In this document: positions 42,383 to 50,916 of the stretch, piece after piece | How the letters are laid out: every line of letters starts with the position of its first letter | Numbering within the stretch: position 1 is the stretch's first letter | Source of the DNA: an uncultured Pelagibacteraceae bacterium | GTDB lineage: Bacteria; Pseudomonadota; Alphaproteobacteria; Pelagibacterales; Pelagibacteraceae | Direction: 5' to 3' | DNA length: 64,000 nucleotides | NCBI GenBank assembly: GCA_902617625.1 | Contig: CACMXJ010000003.1 | Coordinates: 1-64,000, forward strand | Notes under the pieces: model-generated | Seen by the model: only the letters and a program-made list of their open reading frames with translations | Database searches by the model: none | Told to the model about the DNA's origin: nothing | Position numbers and translations under genes: made by a program

Positions 42383-43873
42383 ATGAAGTTATTTTTTATA
42401 CTGGGCAATCAATTATTTCCATCAAAATACTTGGATCGCTTCAAAAAAGACCACCTAATTTTTATGGCAGAGGATTATCAATTATGTACTTATGAAAAAC
42501 ATCATAAAAATAAGATACTTCTCTTTTTGTCATCGATGCGTTCACATGCGGAAAACCTCAGAAAAGATAAGTTTAAATTAGAATATTTTAAAATTGAGGA
42601 TAAAGAATTTAAAGACAACTATTTAAAAAAATTAAAAAAAATAATTAATTCAAAAAAAATAAAAGAGATTTCAAGTTTTGAAGTCGAGGATAAATTTTTT
42701 GAGAAAAAAATAAATCAATTCGTAAAAAAAGAAAAGATCAAATGGAATATTATTCAAACTCCGATGTTTTTGAACTCAAGAGATGAATTTAAACAATATC
42801 TATCTAAATCAAAAAAACCTTTCATGGCAACTTTTTATAAGGAAGTGAGAAAGAAATCTGGAATATTAATGGGTTCTGATGGAAATCCGATTGGAGGCAA
42901 ATGGAGTTTTGATGAAGATAACAGAAATAAGTTACCAAAAAATATTTCTATTCCAAAGTTCCCTAAAATTAATGAAACAAATCATACAAAAAAATTAAAA
43001 CCTATTATTGAAAAACTATTTAAAGATCATCCAGGAACAACCAAAAATTTTTGGTTTGCTACAGAGCATAATGATGTGGTCAAATTATTGAATTTTTTCA
43101 TTAAAGAAAAATCTAATTTATTTGGTGATTATGAGGACGCAGTGGATCAAAAAGATAATATCTTATTTCACAGCGCTTTAAGTCCTTATATCAACCTTGG
43201 TTTAATCACACCTGAATTTATTATCAAAAAAGTTTTAGATTTCCATAAAAGTAAAAAAATCAGATTAAATTCTTTAGAAGGTTATGTTCGTCAGGTTATA
43301 GGATGGAGAGAATTTATGAGAGGTATTTATCAAAGTTATTCAAACGAAATGGAAACTGGAAATTTTTTCAAACAAAATCGTAAAATGAAAAAGTCATGGT
43401 ATGATGGAACGACAGGTTTACCTCCATTAGATTACGCAATTAAAAACGCATTAAATTTTGGATGGTCTCATCACATTGAAAGATTAATGATTTTATCAAA
43501 CATCATGAATCTTTGTGAAATAAAACCTAATATTGTTTACAAATGGTTTATGGAGATGTTTGTCGACTCCTCTGATTGGGTTATGGTTCCAAACGTGTAT
43601 GGTATGGGATTATTTAGCGATGGGGGAATTTTTGCAACCAAACCATACATTTGTGGATCAAGTTATTTTATGAAAATGATGGATTTTAAAAAAGGTGATT
43701 GGTGCAATACTATGGACGGGCTTTACTGGAGATTTATAGATCGCAATAGAAAGTTTTTTTTAAAAAATCCAAGACTTTCAATGATGGTAAGAATATTTGA
43801 TAAAATGAAAGTGGATAGAAAAAAATTAATTTTGTCGGCTGCAGATAAATTCATTAAAGAAAACACAGTTTAG
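42383..43873 (+). CDS. Cryptochrome/deoxyribodipyrimidine photolyase-related (PhrB/FeS-BCP-like) protein
   Basis: 496 aa; ILGNQLFPSKYLDRFKKDHLIFMAED, EGYVRQVIGWREFMRGIYQ, YGMGLFSDGGIFATKPYICGSSYFMKM. Confidence 0.93.
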   Translation: MKLFFILGNQLFPSKYLDRFKKDHLIFMAEDYQLCTYEKHHKNKILLFLSSMRSHAENLRKDKFKLEYFKIEDKEFKDNYLKKLKKIINSKKIKEISSFEVEDKFFEKKINQFVKKEKIKWNIIQTPMFLNSRDEFKQYLSKSKKPFMATFYKEVRKKSGILMGSDGNPIGGKWSFDEDNRNKLPKNISIPKFPKINETNHTKKLKPIIEKLFKDHPGTTKNFWFATEHNDVVKLLNFFIKEKSNLFGDYEDAVDQKDNILFHSALSPYINLGLITPEFIIKKVLDFHKSKKIRLNSLEGYVRQVIGWREFMRGIYQSYSNEMETGNFFKQNRKMKKSWYDGTTGLPPLDYAIKNALNFGWSHHIERLMILSNIMNLCEIKPNIVYKWFMEMFVDSSDWVMVPNVYGMGLFSDGGIFATKPYICGSSYFMKMMDFKKGDWCNTMDGLYWRFIDRNRKFFLKNPRLSMMVRIFDKMKVDRKKLILSAADKFIKENTV

Positions 43874-44001
43874 TGAAAAAAGAAAATTTACCAATTAAGA
43901 TTTGTCCAATATGTAATAGACCATTTAAATGGAGAAGGAAATGGAGACTCAATTGGGAAAAGGTTAGGTATTGTTCAAAAAAATGTTCATCAAAAAAATG
44001 A
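43873..44001 (+). CDS. DUF2256 small zinc-ribbon-like protein (absent from ORF track)
   Basis: 42 aa GTG-start ORF MKKENLPIKICPICNRPFKWRRKWRLNWEKVRYCSKKCSSKK; overlaps photolyase stop (TAGTG) and next start (ATGA). Confidence 0.88.
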   Translation: MKKENLPIKICPICNRPFKWRRKWRLNWEKVRYCSKKCSSKK

Positions 44002-45428
44002 AAAATCTTACTCGATATTTGATTTTGATTTTATTTGTAATTCTTACAAATAATACTCGTGCAGAATTTTTTGAGGATCTATCAAAAATTATTGAAAATA
44101 ATGAAAAAAGGCTCAGCTACGGTATCTCAGTAACAGATTTTAATATGGATGGAAATTATGAGTTTTTAGTAACAGGATTTGGTTATCCTAATCTAGCTTT
44201 ATCTTTTAAGGATGGAAAATTAAAGAATCTAAATCAGCAAAAAATTTTTTCAGATACTTTAAAAAGAACTATAGGAGTTGCTGCGTGTGATATCGATAAA
44301 GATGGCTTTGAAGAAATTTACTTTCTAAATACAGATACATATAGTGGGGATAAAAAATATTCAGATAGATTATTAGATATAGAAGATAATTATTATTTTG
44401 ATTTATTCGAATTAGAAAAAAATAAAGAAAACCTAAATTTAACAGCAGGAAGATCTGTAGTTTGTGTAGATAGAAAGGGAGATGGTGAATATGGAGTCTA
44501 TGTAGCAAATTACGGAGGCCCGACCAGATTTTATGAGATTGAAGATGAACTGATTAAAGATAAGGCTCAGAGTTTAAATCTTAATAATATCACTGGTGGA
44601 AGAGCAGTGGTATCAGGACATATCTTGTCGAATAGAGCAGATATTTTTGCAGCAAATGAAAGGGGAGCAAATTTTCTTTATAAAAATAATAATGGAAATT
44701 TTGAAGATGTAGCATTTGATTACAGAGTAGATGATGAAATTCAAAATGGGAGAGGTACAGCTTTATCAGACATATATTATCGAGGCAGATTAGATATTCT
44801 GAGTGGTAATTGGCTTGGATATCATAGAGCCTGGGTTTTGGAAAAAAACGAATTTAAAGACATAGGAAATAAAGATTTTGATAAACCCTCTAGAATTAGA
44901 ACAATTATTTCTGCAGATTTTGATAACGATGGTTTTGATGAAGTTTTTATGAACAATATAGCAGAACCAAATAAATTATTTCGTATCAAAGATGATGGAA
45001 AATTTGAACAGATAAATTTTGAAGTTGGTCTCGAAGCTAATGGGTATGGAACTGGGGCAGCAGTCGCAGATATTGATAATGACGGAGTTTTAGAATTGTT
45101 AGTTGCTCGCGGTGAAAGTAAAGAACAACCATTAACTTTGTATAAAGCAAAAGTTAACAAAGAAAATAAATACCTAAGAATTAAACCGTTAAATAAATAT
45201 GGTGCACCAGCTAGAGGAGCTACGGTAACATTAATAACTAATAAAAGAAAGCATTCCAAAACCATTGATGCTGGATCTGGTTACTTATGTCAAATGGAGC
45301 CTGTGGCACATTATGGAATTAGAAAAAATGAAAAAAATTTTAAAGTAGAGATTAAATGGACCAATGGAACAAAAAAAATATTCAATGTAAGTGAGTTAAA
45401 TCAAACAATTACCATAAAGCAAAAATGA
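43998..45428 (+). CDS. Secreted FG-GAP/VCBS-repeat CRTAC1-like protein with ASPIC/UnbV C-terminus
   Basis: Start MKNLTRYLILILFVILTNNTRA; repeats DFNMDGNYEF, DIDKDGFEEI, DFDNDGFDEV, DIDNDGVLEL; C-terminal RGATVTLITNKRKHSKTIDAGSGYLCQMEPVAHYGI. Confidence 0.88.
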   Translation: MKNLTRYLILILFVILTNNTRAEFFEDLSKIIENNEKRLSYGISVTDFNMDGNYEFLVTGFGYPNLALSFKDGKLKNLNQQKIFSDTLKRTIGVAACDIDKDGFEEIYFLNTDTYSGDKKYSDRLLDIEDNYYFDLFELEKNKENLNLTAGRSVVCVDRKGDGEYGVYVANYGGPTRFYEIEDELIKDKAQSLNLNNITGGRAVVSGHILSNRADIFAANERGANFLYKNNNGNFEDVAFDYRVDDEIQNGRGTALSDIYYRGRLDILSGNWLGYHRAWVLEKNEFKDIGNKDFDKPSRIRTIISADFDNDGFDEVFMNNIAEPNKLFRIKDDGKFEQINFEVGLEANGYGTGAAVADIDNDGVLELLVARGESKEQPLTLYKAKVNKENKYLRIKPLNKYGAPARGATVTLITNKRKHSKTIDAGSGYLCQMEPVAHYGIRKNEKNFKVEIKWTNGTKKIFNVSELNQTITIKQK

Positions 45429-46114
45429 AAAAATTTTTAAATCTTTCTTTGATAATATTTCTAATATTATTTCAGCTTAAATCGTTTGCTGAAGAAAAAA
45501 ACTATCACAAGGAGCTTATTACTGATTGGTCAAGAATATTTCCTGATAAAAATAGAAATGCGGCAGGACCTAAGTTTTTTAAATATATTATTGATAAAAA
45601 AATTACTTATAAGGATTTTATTGAATTTAATAAATTATACTGTGCAGTTTCTGGATCTTTGATTGATCCAAATAGCGACTCAGAATTTTTATTTGTTGAA
45701 GAAACTAAAACCAAAAAAAAAATTTGTGGAAATTATTATAGATGCTGTGTTCCATGTTCATGTGATCTTATGAAGTATTCTGAAACTCAAAAAATGAAAT
45801 ATGAATTTAAAGATGGTTTGAAAGAATTTTATGTTTTAACAATCAAAAATCCTTGCGATAAACAGGATTTCCCAAACAGAGTAAATAAAGATTATTTTTG
45901 TGATGGTAAAAAAATTAATAAATCAGAGGTATATAGTCTTGATGATCGAATAGTTATAGGTTTGCTACATAATGGGAAAAGTTGTGAAAAAGATGAAATA
46001 GATTTTGTTAAAAGCCATCAAGTTACTGGTAGGTATTGTGAGTTAAGAAACAATACACCTTTAGAGAATTTAGATGCTGGAATGGGTGATATTTTCATAA
46101 AATTGGCAAGATAA
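45425..46114 (+). CDS. Secreted cysteine-rich hypothetical protein
   Basis: 229 aa; signal peptide; about ten Cys including YYRCCVPCSCDLM; overlaps the stop of the CRTAC1-like gene (ATGA). Confidence 0.75.
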   Translation: MKKFLNLSLIIFLILFQLKSFAEEKNYHKELITDWSRIFPDKNRNAAGPKFFKYIIDKKITYKDFIEFNKLYCAVSGSLIDPNSDSEFLFVEETKTKKKICGNYYRCCVPCSCDLMKYSETQKMKYEFKDGLKEFYVLTIKNPCDKQDFPNRVNKDYFCDGKKINKSEVYSLDDRIVIGLLHNGKSCEKDEIDFVKSHQVTGRYCELRNNTPLENLDAGMGDIFIKLAR

Positions 46115-46142
46115 ATTTTATATACTAATTTTTAAAACTCAA

Positions 46143-46280
46143 ATGAGCAAAAAAAGAAAAAAATTAAAAAAGAAAAATCCAATGGCCAAATTATTGAGCT
46201 CAACAATGCTCAGAAATAAAATAGTAAAAAATAAAAAAAAAATTTATAATAGGAAAAAATTCAAGTTGGAAAACGAGTAA
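46143..46280 (+). CDS. Short basic protein, tentative ArfA-like
   Basis: 45 aa ORF MSKKRKKLKKKNPMAKLLSSTMLRNKIVKNKKKIYNRKKFKLENE (absent from ORF track because of length); pattern recalls ArfA core NxxxxLLxxxxxRxxVxKNKK..YxRK. Confidence 0.55.
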   Translation: MSKKRKKLKKKNPMAKLLSSTMLRNKIVKNKKKIYNRKKFKLENE

Positions 46281-46285
46281 AAAGT

Positions 46286-46507
46286 ATGAATAATAAGATT
46301 TTTGAATGGGCAGGAGTTATAACTGCAATACTATATTCATTATTTGTAGCTATGAATATTGGCATAGAATTTTTTGGTTTTTGTTTGTTACTTATTTCCG
46401 CAATTTTAATTGGAATTTGGGCCTATAGGGGTGGTCACAGAGGAATATTATTTTTACAATTTTTTTATGCTACAGCAGGAATCATTGGGATGTTTAGGTG
46501 GTTTTAA
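46286..46507 (+). CDS. Small membrane protein, hypothetical
   Basis: 73 aa; two to three hydrophobic segments, RGGHRGILFLQFFYATAGIIGMFRWF. Confidence 0.65.
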   Translation: MNNKIFEWAGVITAILYSLFVAMNIGIEFFGFCLLLISAILIGIWAYRGGHRGILFLQFFYATAGIIGMFRWF

Positions 46508-47643
46508 TTAAAAGTTGTAATTATTTTAGGAATATAATTTTTAAAATTAAAAAAACCTTTATTACAATACTGCCATGAATATTGATCGAGTTTTCTATAT
46601 AAAAAATCTATTTTTAAATTATTTGAATTTAAATAATCCAGGTTTTCACCGACTGTTGGATATAACGCTATAACTTTTTTGCTTATATTTTTAATCTCAC
46701 TTATATCTACCACTTCACAATTGATAGAATTATTTTCTAACCTTTGTTTTTGATCATCTACTAAAAGAGCTTTAAATTTAATAACTTTTTCACTTAGTTT
46801 GATAGATCTATTTTCATTTTTATTTGAAATTATGTAAATTTTTTTAAATTTATGATTATGAAAATCTGTGGTTTCAAATGATAAATTATTTTCAAAAATA
46901 AAAAGATTTTTATCATCTATATTTTTATTACTAAAATCTTGTTTAACTATTGAGTAAGTTTTTTCAGAAACTTTTGGAGGAGCGTTTTCGTTTAATTTAA
47001 TATTATTAAATCTATTATTAGTGAATTTTTTAATATTCCACTCGCTCGCTAAATAGTGTTTTCCTTGTGTTTGAATTCCAGCTACCCATCTCCAACCAAG
47101 AGTATTAGATGCAGAGTCACCATCGTAAAGATGTTGCATAAAAAATTCTGCTCCTAATTGCCAGGGTAATTCTAATGTAAAAATCCAAATACTAGCCAAC
47201 CACATCCTAGTATGATTATGTAAATAATTATTTTCTTTAAGTTCTGTTACCCAGTAATTAAAGCATTCAATATTGGTTTTTCCATCTATTGCATTTTTGT
47301 AATTTTGGCTATCTTTATATTCTTCTCGAATTTTATTTAACTCTACTAAGTAATCTGTCCAAACGTTTGGTCTTAATTCTAGCCAACCCTTCCAATATGT
47401 TCTCCACAAAACTTCTTGAATAAATTTCTCATTCTTCGAAAAAGAAAATTTGCTAAGTGATTTTTCAATTACCTCCTTCTCGTTGATTATCCCATGGGTG
47501 ATATATGGAGACAAACCAGATATATTTGTTCTATTCTCTGGACCAAAATCAAAATTTCTTAGTTTGGAATATTCAGAGAGATTTTCTTCAACAAAATTAT
47601 TTAATCTATTTAAGGCCGCAGCCTTTGAGGCTTCAAATTTCAT
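46504..47643 (-). CDS. Photolyase FAD-binding domain protein with C-terminal alpha/beta extension
   Basis: 379 aa; RNFDFGPENRTNISGLSPYITHGII, FIQEVLWRTYWKGWLELRP, LHNHTRMWLASIWIFTLELPWQLGAEFFMQHLYDGDSASNTLGWRWVAGIQTQGKHY. Confidence 0.9.
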   Translation of the reverse strand: MKFEASKAAALNRLNNFVEENLSEYSKLRNFDFGPENRTNISGLSPYITHGIINEKEVIEKSLSKFSFSKNEKFIQEVLWRTYWKGWLELRPNVWTDYLVELNKIREEYKDSQNYKNAIDGKTNIECFNYWVTELKENNYLHNHTRMWLASIWIFTLELPWQLGAEFFMQHLYDGDSASNTLGWRWVAGIQTQGKHYLASEWNIKKFTNNRFNNIKLNENAPPKVSEKTYSIVKQDFSNKNIDDKNLFIFENNLSFETTDFHNHKFKKIYIISNKNENRSIKLSEKVIKFKALLVDDQKQRLENNSINCEVVDISEIKNISKKVIALYPTVGENLDYLNSNNLKIDFLYRKLDQYSWQYCNKGFFNFKNYIPKIITTFN

Positions 47644-47649
47644 TTTGAT

Positions 47650-48030
47650 TTATTTTGATTTTTTTTTCTTTAAACCAAGCTTGTCGCTATGTCTTAATCT
47701 TAAAATAACAATTGCACCAGCAATCAGAACAATGGCAATAGCTTCATAAACTAATGCTGTTGGATCCATTTCCTTACCTTGAAGAATAATAAATCGTGCT
47801 AAAGCAGTAATTGCAATTAATAATGGAAGGGTAATACTAATTGATTGTTGGTTCCAAAAAACTCTTACCATTGCTAGCACTTCTAGATAAAGAAACATTA
47901 ATAATAAATCAGCTAAGGTTACTGATCTATTCTCGAACATTTTGTACATTTCTATACCGACTGCAATAACTGTACTTATTAAAATGATAACCATTAAAAT
48001 AAGCTGTAAATTTTTTGCTATTTTTTCCAT
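47650..48030 (-). CDS. PsiE-like membrane protein
   Basis: 126 aa; LLMFLYLEVLAMVRVFWNQQSISITLPLLIAITALARFIILQGKEMDP. Confidence 0.8.
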   Translation of the reverse strand: MEKIAKNLQLILMVIILISTVIAVGIEMYKMFENRSVTLADLLLMFLYLEVLAMVRVFWNQQSISITLPLLIAITALARFIILQGKEMDPTALVYEAIAIVLIAGAIVILRLRHSDKLGLKKKKSK

Positions 48031-48488
48031 TATTTATCTTTACTAAAAGGTAACCATTTTTCAAACACTGATTTTGAAGAACCTTCATAAGGAATTGAAT
48101 AAGAATATGGATTTGGACTTGTTAATACTTCAATGCCTTTTGAAAAAACAAATATAAATACAATCACAAAAACAAGAACCATTATTTTAAAAGGGTCAAA
48201 ATTTTTTGTTTTAAAAACACTAGCTGAATTTTCTTCTGCTCTATGGAAATGCTTAAAGGTCATATACACGGCAAAGATTAAACCAATATGAGCTAAAAAA
48301 AGACCAGTCCAACCAAAAACAAAAGTCGTGTAAGAAAAAACATATAAACTAAAAACTGTAGTCCATATAAAACTTAAGACTAATAAAATTTGCAACCTAA
48401 CAGTTTTAGGAAGAGAACGGAGATCATTTTTACTATCATCAAACAAAATGTTTGCTGTATCTCTCATCCAATTTTTTAGTGATTCCAT
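48030..48488 (-). CDS. Hypothetical membrane protein
   Basis: 152 aa; 3 hydrophobic segments; overlaps start/stop with the PsiE-like gene. Confidence 0.65.
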   Translation of the reverse strand: MESLKNWMRDTANILFDDSKNDLRSLPKTVRLQILLVLSFIWTTVFSLYVFSYTTFVFGWTGLFLAHIGLIFAVYMTFKHFHRAEENSASVFKTKNFDPFKIMVLVFVIVFIFVFSKGIEVLTSPNPYSYSIPYEGSSKSVFEKWLPFSKDK

Positions 48489-48551
48489 GTTTCTAAGATA
48501 TAACTAAAAATAAATTTAACAAACTATAAATTGTCCTAAAACTTATTAATA

Positions 48552-49730
48552 TTAGAGTTTTTTCTTATGATAGTTAATAAATCTTTCAACATTAGATTTA
48601 TTAAATGTTTTATTCTCTTCAAAAGAAACTTTTTTCATTGAGTATGCATTACTTTTTGTAATTCTAGATTGGATGGTAATATTCCCTTTGTATAGCTTAA
48701 GTTTTACAGACCCATTAACCTTATTTCTTTTTTGATCGACAATTCTTTGTAACTTAAATCTTTCTTTTGAGTACCAATAACCATTGTAAATCAATTCGGC
48801 GTATCTTGGCATAATTGAATCTTTCTTGTGCATCGTTTCTTTATCCAATGTCACTGACTCAATAGCTCTATGAGCGTGAATCAAAACTGTTCCACCTGGT
48901 GTTTCATAAACTCCTCTTGATTTAATTCCAAGAAATCTATTTTCAACTAGATCAACTCTTCCAATGCCATTTTTTCCAGCAATAAAATTCAATTTTGTAA
49001 GAATGTTTTCAGGATTTAATTTTTTTCCATTTATTCCAACAGGATCACCATTTTTAAAATTAATCGAAACAAAAGTTGGTTTATTCGGTGCTTTTTCAGG
49101 AGAGATTGTTCTTTGAAAAATAAATTCTGGTGCTGAATTTTTTGGGTTCTCTAAAATTTTACCCTCAGTAGATGTATGAAATAAATTATCATCAACAGAA
49201 AAAGGGGGTGCGCCTTTTTTATCTTTTGGGATAGGTATCCCATGTTTTTTTGCATAATTAATTAAATCACTTCTAGATTTTAATTTCCAGATTCTCCAAG
49301 GTGCAACAACCTTTATCTTTGGACCAAAATAGTGATAACCTAATTCAAATCTTACCTGATCATTTCCTTTTCCTGTAGCACCATGAGACACTGCATATGC
49401 TTTAAATTTTTTTGCTATTCTTATTTGGTCTTTGGCGATTAATGGTCTTGCAATTGAAGTTCCTAATAAATAAACACCTTCATAAATCGCATTAGCTCTT
49501 ATCATTGGAAAAACATAATCTTTTACGAAAAGATTTTTTAAGTCTTTAATTATAATCTTTTTGACGCCAAATTTTTTAGCATTATTTATTATTTTTTTTC
49601 GATTGATCTCTTGTCCTATATCAGCAGTGTAACAGATGACTTCTGCGTTATAATTTTCTTGAAGCCATTTAAGAATTATCGAAGTATCTAATCCTCCTGA
49701 ATAAGCAAGTACAATTTTTTTTTTGGACAT
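48552..49730 (-). CDS. argG: Argininosuccinate synthase
   Basis: 392 aa; KIVLAYSGGLDTSIILKWLQENY, HGATGKGNDQVRFEL. Confidence 0.98.
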   Translation of the reverse strand: MSKKKIVLAYSGGLDTSIILKWLQENYNAEVICYTADIGQEINRKKIINNAKKFGVKKIIIKDLKNLFVKDYVFPMIRANAIYEGVYLLGTSIARPLIAKDQIRIAKKFKAYAVSHGATGKGNDQVRFELGYHYFGPKIKVVAPWRIWKLKSRSDLINYAKKHGIPIPKDKKGAPPFSVDDNLFHTSTEGKILENPKNSAPEFIFQRTISPEKAPNKPTFVSINFKNGDPVGINGKKLNPENILTKLNFIAGKNGIGRVDLVENRFLGIKSRGVYETPGGTVLIHAHRAIESVTLDKETMHKKDSIMPRYAELIYNGYWYSKERFKLQRIVDQKRNKVNGSVKLKLYKGNITIQSRITKSNAYSMKKVSFEENKTFNKSNVERFINYHKKKL

Positions 49731-49731
49731 T

Positions 49732-50397
49732 TTAATCTCTAAGATTAACAGTTAAGTTTGCAGAGATAATCACTCTCTCTTTATCCCCAGAGTAAGGTTT
49801 AGATCCGTGATAAAGAAAACTAGGCCATACTAAAAGTCGACCTTCTTTTGCAGTGAATAAATGAGTATCTTCTCTAAGATATTTTGAACCAAAATCATTT
49901 TTTGACGTAGCGTTATAGGGCCTTATAAAATAGGTAGAACCATTTTGGATTGAAGCATCAGCACCCACTTGAACGTAATAAACACATGACCAACTAAATC
50001 CATCATGATGATGTGGATAAACGATGCCACCTTTATTGTATCTTATAAACCAAGACTCATTAATATTTACTTTATATTTTTTTTCTTCCTCGTTTAGTTT
50101 ATCAATAAATTTTTGATTTGTTATTTTACTCACATCCAGAACTGATTTTGCAATAAAGTGAAAAAGTTTTTTTAATATTTCACTATCTTCATTATGTAAG
50201 TCATAATTACTTTGATAAAGATTATGATTTCCAACATGATCTTTATCTCTTAATTGACTATTTCCATCAGGTAATTTTTTTTCATATAGTTCGAAAAAAT
50301 TTAATAATTCCTCTTTGATTTGTGGATGATTATCATTTTGAAAATCTCCAATATTTAAGGGCCATAAACTATGAATATTTTTTACATCATGGCTCAT
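49732..50397 (-). CDS. Putative 2OG-Fe(II) oxygenase (TIGR02466-like)
   Basis: 221 aa; SWFIRYNKGGIVYPHHHDGFSWSCVYYVQV, LLVWPSFLYHGSKPYSGDKERVIISANLTVN. Confidence 0.85.
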   Translation of the reverse strand: MSHDVKNIHSLWPLNIGDFQNDNHPQIKEELLNFFELYEKKLPDGNSQLRDKDHVGNHNLYQSNYDLHNEDSEILKKLFHFIAKSVLDVSKITNQKFIDKLNEEEKKYKVNINESWFIRYNKGGIVYPHHHDGFSWSCVYYVQVGADASIQNGSTYFIRPYNATSKNDFGSKYLREDTHLFTAKEGRLLVWPSFLYHGSKPYSGDKERVIISANLTVNLRD

Positions 50398-50403
50398 TAA
50401 AAT

Positions 50404-50916
50404 TTATGCACAACTTTTTTTTGCTAAATTATAAGCTTTAGTAAATCCTAGAAGAGAATAATGATCAATGGTTTGAGATCCTTTTTCGTTATACCCGGTA
50501 ACCATAATTCTAGATCCTTTTTTCATAACTTTAACCATAATATTTTCTTTTTTATTACTAGTCATCCAGGCGAAACCTTGTTGTTTAAGGTCAAATTTGA
50601 ATTTGTTATTTCCAGATGTTGCTAAAACAGTATTATTTTTATTAAATTCATATCCAGCAGTCGCACTAATTTCGTTAGTAATTTTTTCATTAGGTCTAAA
50701 GGTGACAAATAATCTTGCATCCCTTTTATCATTTTTAGGTGCTTGCAAAACTGGTATCGATTGAGCAAAACATATTTTACCTGATGCTTCTGAGATTACT
50801 AAAACTTCCCAATCTTTAAACTTTCCAACTTTTTTTAAGTTCTCTGCAAAACTTTTCGAAAGTGAGATAAATAAGATAATTAATGACAGATAAAAAATTT
50901 TTTTAATTATGGACAT
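50404..50916 (-). CDS. Invasion-associated locus B (IalB) family protein
   Basis: 170 aa; signal peptide; FKDWEVLVISEASGKICFAQSIPVLQAPKNDKRDARLFVTFRP, SLLGFTKAYNLAKKSC. Confidence 0.82.
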   Translation of the reverse strand: MSIIKKIFYLSLIILFISLSKSFAENLKKVGKFKDWEVLVISEASGKICFAQSIPVLQAPKNDKRDARLFVTFRPNEKITNEISATAGYEFNKNNTVLATSGNNKFKFDLKQQGFAWMTSNKKENIMVKVMKKGSRIMVTGYNEKGSQTIDHYSLLGFTKAYNLAKKSCA

